Part shown: in pieces, positions 46,926 to 55,003 of the stretch
How positions within the stretch are numbered: the stretch's first letter is position 1
Layout: each line of letters opens with the position of its first letter
Assembly (NCBI GenBank): GCA_015075645.1
Contig: JABTUF010000005.1
Coordinates: 418,970 to 482,969, forward strand
DNA from: Burkholderiales bacterium
GTDB lineage: Bacteria > Pseudomonadota > Gammaproteobacteria > Burkholderiales > Casimicrobiaceae
DNA: 64,000 nt
Reading direction: 5' to 3'
Made by a program: the position numbers and the translations under genes
The notes under the pieces: model-generated
Seen by the model: only the letters and a program-made list of their open reading frames with translations
Told to the model about the DNA's origin: nothing
Databases searched by the model: none

Positions 46926-47806
46926 CGGTCGACGCGCTCCTCCCGTTCGTGCTCGAGGACGCCGCCGTGCGCGGCGCCTGCGTGCGCATGGACGAGGCCG
47001 CGCGCGCCGCGCTCGCCTCGCACGACTACCCGCCCGCGCTCGCGCGCGTGCTCTCCGAGCTGCTGGCGGCCGCGACGCTGCTCGCCGCGAGCCTCAAGTT
47101 CCGCGGCGCACTCACCATCCAGCTCGCCGGCCCCGGCCCGGTACGGCTCGCCGTCGTCGAATGCGACCACACGCTCTCGTGTCGCGCGACCGCGCAGTGG
47201 GATCGTGCGGCCTTCGACCGCCTGCCGGCGGACGCGACGCTCGCCGCGCTCGCCGGCGACGCGAACAGCGCACGCCTCGTCATCAGCCTGGACCCCGAGG
47301 ATGGGCCGATCTACCAGGGCATCGTCGCGATCGAGGCCGGTTCGGTCGCCTCGCTCGTCGAGCACTACCTCGCGACGTCCGAGCAGATCGTGAGCCGCCT
47401 CGCCATCGTGACGGGCGAACACAGTGTGGCCGGGATGCTGGTCCAGCGTCTGCCTGGCGCGAGCGACACCGACCGCGTCGCGTGGGTCGAAGCGTCCGAG
47501 GCGCTCGCCGCGCGCGCGACCGACGCGCTCGTGACGGCGGACGATCCGCGCACGGCGCTCGCGGCGACGTTCGCCGAACGCGACCTGCGCGTGTTCGCCG
47601 CGCGCACGCCTCGTTTCGGGTGCCGCTGCTCGGAGGCGCGCGTCGACCAGGCGCTGCGCATCGCGGGACGGGACGAAGTCGAGGCTGCGATCCGCGACGG
47701 CGGGCAGGTCGAGGTCGTCTGCGAGTATTGCGGCAGGCGCTACGCCTACGGACCGGAACGTGCGCGGGCACTGTTCGACCCCGGGGCGTCCCCCACGCGG
47801 CATTGA
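46922..47806 (+). CDS. hslO: Redox-regulated chaperone Hsp33
   Basis: Hsp33 is a holdase activated by oxidation. The 294-residue protein has the N-terminal chaperone core and the C-terminal zinc switch with C234/C236 (FGCRCSEAR) and C267/C270 (CEYCG). ATG 46922 overlaps the preceding stop by four bases; a longer open frame upstream lies over the proteasome gene in another frame. It is followed directly by the heat-shock RNA-binding protein gene hslR, the common hslR-hslO pairing in reversed order. Confidence 0.95.
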   Translation: MTVDALLPFVLEDAAVRGACVRMDEAARAALASHDYPPALARVLSELLAAATLLAASLKFRGALTIQLAGPGPVRLAVVECDHTLSCRATAQWDRAAFDRLPADATLAALAGDANSARLVISLDPEDGPIYQGIVAIEAGSVASLVEHYLATSEQIVSRLAIVTGEHSVAGMLVQRLPGASDTDRVAWVEASEALAARATDALVTADDPRTALAATFAERDLRVFAARTPRFGCRCSEARVDQALRIAGRDEVEAAIRDGGQVEVVCEYCGRRYAYGPERARALFDPGASPTRH

Positions 47807-47811
47807 TCGTC

Positions 47812-48219
47812 ATGCCCCAGGCACGATCCGACGCGATGGGGGCCGCGCAGAGGGTCCGCCTCGATCGCTGGCTCTTCGCCGTGCGGTTCTACAAGACGCG
47901 CGAACTCGCATGCGCCGCGGTCGACGCGGGGCAGGTGCGCGTCGGCGGCGAACGCGTCAAGCCCGCCCGCGCGATCAGGGTCGGCGACGTCGTCACCGTG
48001 CGGCGCGACGGTCTCGTGTGGGAAGCCCGGGTACTCCTGACGCTCGATCGGCGCGTCGGCGCCGCCGAAGCCGCGAAGGCGTGGTGCGAGGACGCCGCGG
48101 TGACCGCCGCCCGTGAAGCGGCGATCGCGCAACGTCGAGCGCTCGCGCCGCAGCGCTTCCCCGGCCGGCCGACCAAGCGCGATCGGCGCGCGCTCGACGA
48201 CTTCCTGAACGAGGACTGA
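47812..48219 (+). CDS. hslR: Heat-shock S4-domain RNA-binding protein Hsp15
   Basis: Hsp15 binds free 50S subunits carrying nascent chains. The 135-residue protein has an S4 RNA-binding domain (RVRLDRWLFAVRFYKTRELACAAVD...GGERVKPARAIRVGD). A basic C-terminal tail ends GRPTKRDRRALDDFLNED, like the E. coli protein. ATG 47812 is used; ATG 47836 would also keep the whole domain. It starts five bases after the hslO stop. A heptamer repeat begins at its stop codon. Confidence 0.94.
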   Translation: MPQARSDAMGAAQRVRLDRWLFAVRFYKTRELACAAVDAGQVRVGGERVKPARAIRVGDVVTVRRDGLVWEARVLLTLDRRVGAAEAAKAWCEDAAVTAAREAAIAQRRALAPQRFPGRPTKRDRRALDDFLNED

Positions 48220-48254
48220 TTCAGTTGTCGGTTGTCAGTTGTCAGTTGACAGAC
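48219..48254. repeat. Single heptamer array after hslR
   Basis: Beginning on the last base of the hslR stop codon, ATTCAGTTGTCGGTTGTC and further CAGTTGT/CAGTTGA units run for about 36 bases. This is the left arm of the element seen four times near tuf. No inverted right arm is evident in the following 100 bases (48255-48350), which are GC-rich and featureless. Confidence 0.75.
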
Positions 48255-48350
48255 GCGGCGGTGTTTCCGGTGGCGGCGCATGAAGCGCCGGGACGGGCAG
48301 CGCCCAGGCTGAACCGGAAGCGACCGCGCGCTGCGCGGACGATGCCGCAA

Positions 48351-48569
48351 TCACTGGCGCTCTTGCTTGCCTTCGTCGGGTTCCGGGTCCGCGGCCGGGG
48401 GACGCGGCAGGAGCCGCATCGCGATCAGGAGCGCGACGCCCGCGAGCCCCGCGCCCGAGACGATCGTCATGCCGCCGGTGAACGCGAGGACGGGCGCGAG
48501 CGCGAGCGCGCCACCGAGCAGCGTGATGCCCGCCACGCCCAAGAGTCGCCGCAATGCGACGAGGGTCAC
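48351..48569 (-). CDS. Small membrane protein, 72 residues
   Basis: A short protein with two predicted membrane helices (about 9-31 and 35-52) and a polar Pro/Glu-rich tail. It is not a recognised family. It is placed downstream of the 56-residue small protein and the MerR gene on the same strand, so it may be the end of that transcript. GC pattern at third positions is consistent with coding. Confidence 0.55.
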   Translation of the reverse strand: MTLVALRRLLGVAGITLLGGALALAPVLAFTGGMTIVSGAGLAGVALLIAMRLLPRPPAADPEPDEGKQERQ

Positions 48570-48617
48570 GATGCCGTCACGGAGCAGGCGGCCGGCCGCG
48601 CACCGCGACGGCGCGAC

Positions 48618-48788
48618 TCAGCAGAGGTTGACGTTGGCCAGATCGAGGAAGAGTTCCGGCTGGCGATATCCCTGCCAGAGCAGCCACGCGATCACGCCGG
48701 CGGCGAGGATGCCCGCGAGGTGCAGGGCGGCGCGCGACAGCCGCGCACGCGCTGTCGACGCAGGAACGAAGGCATCCGGAAGCGCCAT
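48618..48788 (-). CDS. Small membrane protein, 56 residues
   Basis: A short open frame from ATG 48788: MALPDAFVPASTARARLSRA, then one membrane helix (LHLAGILAAGVIAWLLW, about 22-38), then GYRQPELFLDLANVNLC and the stop. The C-terminal cysteine preceded by a short amphipathic stretch looks deliberate and small proteins of this shape occur in betaproteobacteria. It lies 54 bases after the MerR stop on the same strand. Function unknown. Confidence 0.6.
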   Translation of the reverse strand: MALPDAFVPASTARARLSRAALHLAGILAAGVIAWLLWQGYRQPELFLDLANVNLC

Positions 48789-48842
48789 CGTTCCATTCTA
48801 CGCCCGGCGCGGGGCAGGCGCGCCCCGCCGCCTGTCGCGCCG

Positions 48843-49865
48843 TCAGGCGCTCTTCGGCTCCACGCCGTCGACGCCGACGAGCGAGACCGGTTTCGCCGGC
48901 AGCACGTTCATTTCGCGGATCGCCGTCATCACCGTGTCGAAGTCGACCGCAGTACGAACGTCGGGAATCGGCTTCGCGAGCAGGTTGACGGCGCGGCCGC
49001 TGACCACGAGCGGCATCCCCGCCGGCATCGCCTGGCGCAGGCTGCGGATCTCCTGCCCGGCGATCTTGCCCGAGATGCCCCGGTCGAACAGCAGCACCAC
49101 CGCCGCGACATTGTAGGCCGACGCGGCTCCCGCGATCTCCTGGCCCGGGACGCCGGCGCCGAGCGTCATGCAGTTCACCCCGTCGGTGAACAGCAAGAGT
49201 TCGAGGATCGCGAGTCCGAGCTGGTTGGGGTCGTTGGGCGGCGTGGCGAGCAGCACGAGCTTCGCGTCGCGGGTCGGGCGCACCAGACGGGTGACGTCGC
49301 GCAGCAGGCGCTGCGCCATGTCGGCGAAGCGCAGCTCCTGGAAGATCTGCATCTCGCCGCGCACCACGCGCTCGTGGACCGCCTCGTTCAGCGGGATCAG
49401 CGTCTTCTCGAGGAAGCGCCGCAGGCCCTGCCCGACCAGGAGCTTCGACAGGTGGTTCTGCATTTCGCCGGTGCGGTGCTGCGCGAGCAGCTTCACGGCG
49501 GTCTCGATCTCGGAGGGCAGCGGGGCCGGTTCGTCGACCGCGAGCCCCAGCATCGAGTTGAGCGCGGTGTCCGACAGCGGTACCACCGCGCCGGCGCGCC
49601 AGCCTTCCGACAGGAGTTGCTTGATGAGCTTCAGCCGCGCGACCTGGTCGGGCGGATAGACACGGTCGCCGAATCCGTCGCGCAGCGGCGCCGGGAATCC
49701 GTAGCGCCTCTGCCACATGTAGAGCTGCTCGCGGCGCAGTCCGGTCGTGCGGACCACTTCGCGGATATGGAGTGCGCCCCGCAGGTTGCCCGCCGGCGCC
49801 GGCGTGTCCAGTCCGGCCGGCCGGGGTTCCGTCCGGCGGCTCGGTGCCTTGATCAAGATGCCCAT
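48843..49865 (-). CDS. MerR-type regulator with B12-binding-like domain
   Basis: A 340-residue regulator: N-terminal MerR helix-turn-helix (about 32-100, HIREVVRTTGLRREQLYMWQRRYGFP), a helical segment (about 120-205) and a Rossmann-like domain resembling the cobalamin-binding domain of CarH/LitR light-sensing repressors (about 210-320). The B12 signature DxHxxG reads DPNQLG, so the histidine that ligates cobalt in that family is Asn. It may therefore not bind B12, or bind it differently. ATG 49865 has AGGA nine bases upstream; an upstream ATG at 49919 is less likely. Confidence 0.85.
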   Translation of the reverse strand: MGILIKAPSRRTEPRPAGLDTPAPAGNLRGALHIREVVRTTGLRREQLYMWQRRYGFPAPLRDGFGDRVYPPDQVARLKLIKQLLSEGWRAGAVVPLSDTALNSMLGLAVDEPAPLPSEIETAVKLLAQHRTGEMQNHLSKLLVGQGLRRFLEKTLIPLNEAVHERVVRGEMQIFQELRFADMAQRLLRDVTRLVRPTRDAKLVLLATPPNDPNQLGLAILELLLFTDGVNCMTLGAGVPGQEIAGAASAYNVAAVVLLFDRGISGKIAGQEIRSLRQAMPAGMPLVVSGRAVNLLAKPIPDVRTAVDFDTVMTAIREMNVLPAKPVSLVGVDGVEPKSA

Positions 49866-50179
49866 GAGCGTCGTTCCTGTTCGTCGGGCGTCAGCTGCAC
49901 GCCCCAGCTTGTACCGCACAAAGTACCACGGATGGCCCGCGAGATGCCCGGCCGGAGGTTCGTCCCCGGTCCCATGTCGTCACGTGTGGCCTGCGCGTAC
50001 TGAACAGCACAATGCGTGCCACGGGTCCGCCCGGGTCCTTGCCCGTTGGCCCCGCGATGCGCGAAGATCGCCCGTTCGCCTCCGACCGGAGCAACTTCTT
50101 ACAAGGCCGGCGATCCTGCCTCGCCGCCATCGCCTCGACGGGATCGCGCGAAGGCAGGGCCGCACATGCGGTGATCCCG
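49866..50179. other. Divergent spacer upstream of the MerR gene
   Basis: This 314-base spacer separates the minus-strand MerR gene from the plus-strand 575-residue gene. The only ordered signal is TTGTAC (49909-49914) followed by AAAGTACC (49920-49927), a possible MerR/CarH-type operator 44-62 bases upstream of the MerR start. The right part is GC-rich with open frames in continuation of the next gene but no clear promoter. Confidence 0.35.
49909..49927 (-). promoter_or_regulatory. Candidate autoregulatory operator of the MerR gene
   Basis: TTGTACCGCACAAAGTACC contains two GTAC cores twelve bases apart and a TTGT/ACAA inverted pair. MerR proteins commonly bind paired GTAC-type half-sites in their own promoter. 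No confident -10/-35 pair is visible. Confidence 0.3.
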
Positions 50180-51907
50180 ATGTTCGGTTTCTCGAGGACC
50201 GTGCGTGACCCGCTCGCCGACGCGAAGTCCGCGGAGCGCTGGTTCGCCGCGCAGCCGGCGGGCGATCCGCTCGCCGTGCACGCCGAACTGATCAGCGCGC
50301 TCGGCACGATCGCGGAGCGGAGCCACGCCCGCACGCCGACGACGCTCGAGGCCGTGTTCCGCGCGGACGCGCTCGCCCAGCCGATCCGCGACGCGCTGAC
50401 CGCGCAGTACATCGAGCACGCGTCGCGCAGCTCGCGCATCGAGCACCAGCTCTGGTCGGCGATGTTCGACCTGTCGCAGGCGTTCCTCGTCGCCTACGCC
50501 GCCTTCTCGCGCGACCTGTCGGAGCGCGCCGGCAGCGGCAAATGGCAATCCGAGATGCCCGCGCTCCTCTGGCGCCAGATCGTGCACCTCGGACTCGAGG
50601 TCCGGATCCGGCTCTACCGCTACGAACAGTGGATCCCGGCCAAGTGGGCCGAACTCCACGCTCTCTTCGCGCTCGCGCTGAGTCGCCGCATCGAACGCCA
50701 GGCGATCACCGACACCGGCGGCCGCAGTTCGACGATCGAGCACGCCTACCTGACCGTGCTGGTGCTGCAGCTCATGAACGCCGGCAACCTGACCGCGCGC
50801 CACCTCGAATGGGTCGCGCGCGAACTCGACGAATGGTGCACGCCGCTGCGCCTGACGATCGAGCCCTCGTCGGTGTCGTCGTTCTACGTCGATCTCGGCG
50901 CCCGCGAGGGGCTGAAGCGCCGCACGCCCTCGCCGCTCGAGGGCCGCGTGCTCTTCCTCGACACGCGGCCGTTGCACGCGATGCTGATGCAGAACGTCGT
51001 CGTGATCGAGCAGAAGATCCGCCACCAGCCGCTGTCGGACCGCACGCCGCGACGCAGCGAGCAACTCGGCCTGCTCACGAAGCTCGCGTCGCAGGTGGAT
51101 CCCGAGTTCCGGCCGTTCGCGCGACGCGGCGAGCGGACGGCCGCGGCCGGCGTCGTCGACGCGATCGTCGGCTTCGCCAGGATCTCCGGCTACCTCCACG
51201 AGGAAGAGCGCGACCCGCTGCCGCGCGTCGAGCCGGGCAAGACCTTCGGCGGCACGATGGAGTTCGCCGTGTTCGGCCACACGCGCAACGAGGACGAGCG
51301 CCGCCGCGAACTCGCGCGCCGCAGGCTCGCGACCTTCGGAGCGGCCGGCGGACCATGGGACGTGAAGGACGTCTCGCAGACCGGATTCCGGCTGGTCGCG
51401 CCGATGAGCGCGGCCTCCGTCGTCACGCTCAACACGCTCGCGGCGATCCGGCCCTACGGCCACGCGTTCTGGACGCTCGGGATCGTGCGCCGCATGAAGC
51501 GCCTCACGGCGGACCGCGCGGAGATCGGGCTGCAGGTGATCGCGAACACCCTGGTCGGCGTCGAGCTCGTCGAGCAGAAGAAGGGGCGCGGAGGCGACGC
51601 GGACTATTCGGTCGAGGGCGAGCACAGTACCCTCGACGGGCGCAGCTTCCACGGACTCTTCCTCGCGCTGCGCAAGCGCGAGGGCGAATCCGCGGTCCAG
51701 TCGCTGATCGTGCCCGCGGTCGAGTACCGGCCGGCGCGGCGCTTCCGCCTCTCCACCGCGCGCTCGACGGTGCCGATCCGCTTCGGCCGGCTGATCGAGC
51801 AGCAGCCGGACTGGGTCTGGGCCGCAGTGGAGCCTCTCGACCTCTCGGGCACCGCCGACCTGTCGGCGCGCACCACGATGTCGGGGCTCGGCCTCTCGCG
51901 CGGCTGA
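50180..51907 (+). CDS. Large protein with PilZ-like C-terminus, function unknown
   Basis: A 575-residue protein that I cannot assign firmly. The N-terminal two thirds are helical and carry LADAKSAERWFAAQPAGDP, RSSRIEHQLWSAMFDLSQAF and GNLTARHLEWVARELDEW. Near residues 400-480, WDVKDVSQTGFRLVAP followed by a beta-rich stretch (HAFWTLGIVRRM...RAEIGLQVIANTLVGVEL) resembles a PilZ domain, but its RxxxR motif is not clear. ATG 50180 with GGTGA six bases upstream is preferred to earlier in-frame starts. The gene after it encodes an acyl-CoA synthetase 34 bases away. Confidence 0.75.
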   Translation: MFGFSRTVRDPLADAKSAERWFAAQPAGDPLAVHAELISALGTIAERSHARTPTTLEAVFRADALAQPIRDALTAQYIEHASRSSRIEHQLWSAMFDLSQAFLVAYAAFSRDLSERAGSGKWQSEMPALLWRQIVHLGLEVRIRLYRYEQWIPAKWAELHALFALALSRRIERQAITDTGGRSSTIEHAYLTVLVLQLMNAGNLTARHLEWVARELDEWCTPLRLTIEPSSVSSFYVDLGAREGLKRRTPSPLEGRVLFLDTRPLHAMLMQNVVVIEQKIRHQPLSDRTPRRSEQLGLLTKLASQVDPEFRPFARRGERTAAAGVVDAIVGFARISGYLHEEERDPLPRVEPGKTFGGTMEFAVFGHTRNEDERRRELARRRLATFGAAGGPWDVKDVSQTGFRLVAPMSAASVVTLNTLAAIRPYGHAFWTLGIVRRMKRLTADRAEIGLQVIANTLVGVELVEQKKGRGGDADYSVEGEHSTLDGRSFHGLFLALRKREGESAVQSLIVPAVEYRPARRFRLSTARSTVPIRFGRLIEQQPDWVWAAVEPLDLSGTADLSARTTMSGLGLSRG

Positions 51908-51941
51908 AGCGGCGACCGCTCGCGCGCGGTATCCTTCCGCC

Positions 51942-53597
51942 ATGGGCGACCGCTACGCCGAAGTACACCGCGCGTTCCGCTGGGACGTTCCCTCGACGTT
52001 CAACATCGCTCGCGCCTGCTGCGGCCGATGGTCGAACGATCGCGCCCGCTTCGCCCTCTATTGGGAGGACGAGTCGGGCGCGACCGCCGCGTACACCTTC
52101 TGGGACCTGGAGCAGCGCGCGCGCAGGCTCGCGAACGCGCTCGCGGCACTCGGCGTCGGACGCGGCGACCGCGTCGCGCTCATCCTGCCGCAGCGGCCCG
52201 AGACGGCGATCGCGCACATGGCGGTCTACCGGATGGGCGCGGTCGCGGTGCCGCTGTCGTTCCTCTTCGGGCCGGAGGCGCTCGAATACCGCCTGGTCCA
52301 CAGCCGCGCGAAGGTCGCGATCGTCGATCCGCAGTCGCTGCCGAACCTCGCGCCGATCCGGGAGCGCTGTCCGGGCGTGACGCAGGTGATCGGCGTCGCC
52401 GGCGCGCGCGAATCCCGGGTGACGCCGTGGGAGGATCTCCTCGCACGGGCGTCCGCACGGCACGAGATCGTCGACACCCGGCCGGGCGACCCCGCGCTCG
52501 TCATCTACACGAGCGGCACCACCGGTCCGCCGAAGGCCGCGCTGATGCCGCATTCCTGCCTCCTCGGCAACCTGCCCGGCTTCGTCCACTCGCACGATGG
52601 CTATCCGCGCGAGGGCGACCTCTTCTGGTCGCCCGCGGACTGGGCGTGGACCGGCGGGCTGATGGACGCCCTGCTGCCGGCGCTGTGCCTCGGCCAGCCG
52701 ATCGTCGGCTACCGCGGCCGCTTCGAGCCGGAGCGCGCGTTCGCGCTGATCGAGAAGTACGGCGTCCGCAACGCGTTCCTGTTCCCGACGGCGCTCAAGA
52801 TGATGATGAAGGCGTTCCCGCGGCCGCGCGAGCGCTTCGAACTCCACCTGCGCTCGATCATGAGCGCGGGCGAATCGGTCGGCACGACGGTGTTCGACTG
52901 GGCGCGCGAGGCGCTCGGCGTCACGATCAACGAGATGTTCGGGCAGACCGAGATGAACTACATCGTCGGCAACTCGCACGAGCTGTGGCCGGCGAAATCC
53001 GGCTCGATGGGTCGCCCCTACCCCGGGCACCGCGTCGCGGTGATCGACGACGACGGCAACGAGCTGCCGCGCGGCGAGGCCGGCGAGGTGGCGGTGCACC
53101 GGATCGCGCCCGACGGCACCCCCGACCCGGTGTTCTTCATCGAGTACGCGGACAACCCGGACGCGACGCGGGCGAAGTACACCGGCGACTGGTGCCGCAC
53201 CGGCGACGTCGCCGTGATGGACGACGACGGCGACCTCTGGTACCGCGGTCGCGCCGACGACATGTTCAAGGCCGCCGGCTACCGGATCGGACCCTCCGAG
53301 ATCGAGAACTGTCTGGTCAAACACCCGGCGGTCGCGAACGCGGCAGTCGTGCCCTCGCCCGACGCGGAGCGCGGCAACGTCGTCAAGGCGTTCATCGTGC
53401 TCGCGGCCGGGCACGCGCCCTCGCCCGCGCTCGAGGACGACCTGCGCGCGCACGTGCGCGGCAAGCTCGCGCCCTACGAGTACCCGCGCGAGATCGAGTT
53501 CATCGACGCGCTCCCGATGACGACCACAGGCAAGGTGCAGCGGAAGGTCCTGCGCGAGCGCGAGGCGCAGCGCAAGGCGCGGAAGGCGTCGGCCTGA
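51942..53597 (+). CDS. Acyl-CoA synthetase (AMP-forming)
   Basis: A 551-residue adenylate-forming enzyme of the acetyl/medium-chain acyl-CoA synthetase type. The P-loop is IYTSGTTGPPKAAL (about 188-201), the core is FGQTEMNYIVGN, the hinge is RGRADDMFKAAGYRIGPSEIE, and the catalytic lysine lies in MTTTGKVQRKVLRE. Substrate cannot be told; the segment FWSPADWAWTGGLMDALLP is like that of short- to medium-chain enzymes. Its stop codon lies in a REP-like sequence, GTCGGCCTGAAGC (53588-53600). Confidence 0.9.
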   Translation: MGDRYAEVHRAFRWDVPSTFNIARACCGRWSNDRARFALYWEDESGATAAYTFWDLEQRARRLANALAALGVGRGDRVALILPQRPETAIAHMAVYRMGAVAVPLSFLFGPEALEYRLVHSRAKVAIVDPQSLPNLAPIRERCPGVTQVIGVAGARESRVTPWEDLLARASARHEIVDTRPGDPALVIYTSGTTGPPKAALMPHSCLLGNLPGFVHSHDGYPREGDLFWSPADWAWTGGLMDALLPALCLGQPIVGYRGRFEPERAFALIEKYGVRNAFLFPTALKMMMKAFPRPRERFELHLRSIMSAGESVGTTVFDWAREALGVTINEMFGQTEMNYIVGNSHELWPAKSGSMGRPYPGHRVAVIDDDGNELPRGEAGEVAVHRIAPDGTPDPVFFIEYADNPDATRAKYTGDWCRTGDVAVMDDDGDLWYRGRADDMFKAAGYRIGPSEIENCLVKHPAVANAAVVPSPDAERGNVVKAFIVLAAGHAPSPALEDDLRAHVRGKLAPYEYPREIEFIDALPMTTTGKVQRKVLREREAQRKARKASA

Positions 53598-53870
53598 AGC
53601 TTCCCCGTGGGTCGGCCTTCAGGCCGACATCGCGCCCCACCGCCGTAGGTCGGCCTTCAGGCCGACGCATTCCCATCGCATCGGTACGAACCCCGTCGGG
53701 CTGAAGCCCGACCCACGGGGTGCGGTTGTGGGTCGGCCTTCAGGCCGACATCGCGCCCCACCGCCGTAGGTCGGCCTTCAGGCCGATGCATTCCCATCGC
53801 ATCGGTACGAACCCCGTCGGGCTGAAGCCCGACCCACGGGGTGCGGTTGTGGGTCGGCCTTCAGGCCGAC
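53588..53870. repeat. REP palindrome array with 121-bp tandem unit
   Basis: Seven 18-base palindromes occur in a row: GTCGGCCTTCAGGCCGAC at 53611, 53649, 53732, 53770 (last base changed) and 53853, and GTCGGGCTGAAGCCCGAC at 53695 and 53816. They form a 121-base unit repeated twice almost perfectly (one C/T difference) and starting a third time. A half copy lies at 53588-53600. Such REP sequences are common in proteobacteria and mobilised by REP-associated transposases; none is encoded here. The region carries the stop codons of both flanking genes. Confidence 0.9.
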
Positions 53871-54451
53871 ATCCTCCCCCGCATCCGCTCGAGGAACGAC
53901 CGGTGCGAGAGCACCCAGACGATCGCCGGCACGACGGTCGGCAGGATCAGCGTGCCGAACTGGTAGGCGAACGCGATCAGCTCGCGCTGCGCGGCCGAGA
54001 ATCCGGCCTGCGAGGCGACGATCGGCGCGGCGGTGATCGCGACGTTCTTCAGGAAGTCGGCGACGACGCCGAACGCCACGAACGGCAGCAGCGCGGCGAG
54101 GCCCGCGGCGAGGATCCACCAGCGCTTCGGCTCGCGCGCGGCGAGCGTGAGCGAGGCGAACATCGGCATCCCGAACGAGTAGAGCAGTCCGTCGACCGTG
54201 ACGCTGATCACGCCGCCGCCGGTCGCCTGCCCCGGCTTGAGCGAGGTGACGAACGCGAGGTTCGATCCGATGCGCTCGACCTCGCGCACGAGATCGCCGA
54301 ACGGCAGCACGGCGAATGCGCACAGCGCACGCACGAGCATCATCAGCACCGGCGCGGCGAAATACCAGACGGCGAAGGTCGCCGGCAGCCACATCAGCAC
54401 CGTGAGCACGAACCGCGCGAGCGGCGAACGCCCCGGCACGGCCGGCGCCAT
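53861..54451 (-). CDS. Exosortase H-associated membrane protein
   Basis: A 196-residue membrane protein with about five predicted helices (for example PLARFVLTVLMWLPATFAVWYF near the start, WWILAAGLAALLPFVAFGVVA). It lies six bases after exosortase H and matches, in position and topology, the protein that accompanies XrtH. The last codons, ATG TCG GCC TGA, are part of a REP palindrome, so its true ancestral end may have differed. Presumably helps XrtH process or transfer its substrates. Confidence 0.8.
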   Translation of the reverse strand: MAPAVPGRSPLARFVLTVLMWLPATFAVWYFAAPVLMMLVRALCAFAVLPFGDLVREVERIGSNLAFVTSLKPGQATGGGVISVTVDGLLYSFGMPMFASLTLAAREPKRWWILAAGLAALLPFVAFGVVADFLKNVAITAAPIVASQAGFSAAQRELIAFAYQFGTLILPTVVPAIVWVLSHRSFLERMRGRMSA

Positions 54452-54457
54452 GCGTCG

Positions 54458-54991
54458 TCAGGCCGACGCGACCGCCGCGGCGGGCGGCGGCGACGGCGGA
54501 CCCGCCTCGTCGCCGGCGCGCGGCAGCGTGCGCACCCACACGAGCCAGACGACGAGCACGTCCAGCATGATCAGCGCCTGCCAGACGTAGAGGTGCGCCC
54601 ACTCGAACACCTGGAAATTCCACTGTCCGAGGTAGAACAGGCTGATCACGCGCAGGACGTTCAGGCCCTGCACCGCGACGATCCCCGCGGCGAGGCCGGC
54701 GAGCTTGTGCTTCCACGGCGCCGGGAACGCGAGGATGGCCGCGACCAGCACGATCGTCGCCTCGACGCCGTTGCATCCGGCCTCGATCGATACCGCGAAT
54801 CCGTTGGTCGTGCTGCGCATCACCTTGCCGACCGCGACCACGTTCGGGTCGAAGAACGTCACGATCGCGGTCGAGATCTGCGCGAGTGCGTTGGTCCACG
54901 GCTCGACGAACCAGCGCTGCGCCGGCGGCGTGAGTTCCAGGCCGAACAGCGTCGCCTGGATCAGCAGGAAGAGGACGAGAAAGCGGACCAC
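54458..54991 (-). CDS. xrtH: Exosortase H
   Basis: A 177-residue transmembrane cysteine protease-transpeptidase of the exosortase family. The proposed catalytic residues are C73 (EAGCNGVEA), R114 (NVLRVISLFYLGQ) and H133 (WAHLYVWQ). About six membrane helices are predicted, and the small size matches the XrtH type that handles IPTLxxWG-CTERM proteins. A Pro/Ala-rich tail follows residue 155 and ends VASA with the stop in TCGGCCTGA. No CTERM substrate gene is in the window. Confidence 0.87.
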   Translation of the reverse strand: MVRFLVLFLLIQATLFGLELTPPAQRWFVEPWTNALAQISTAIVTFFDPNVVAVGKVMRSTTNGFAVSIEAGCNGVEATIVLVAAILAFPAPWKHKLAGLAAGIVAVQGLNVLRVISLFYLGQWNFQVFEWAHLYVWQALIMLDVLVVWLVWVRTLPRAGDEAGPPSPPPAAAVASA

Positions 54992-55003
54992 GCGCGGATC
55001 TTA

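Noticed and set aside
53588..53870. CRISPR array
   Set aside because: Palindromic units occur at uneven spacing inside a 121-base tandem duplication; spacers are identical between copies and no cas gene is near.
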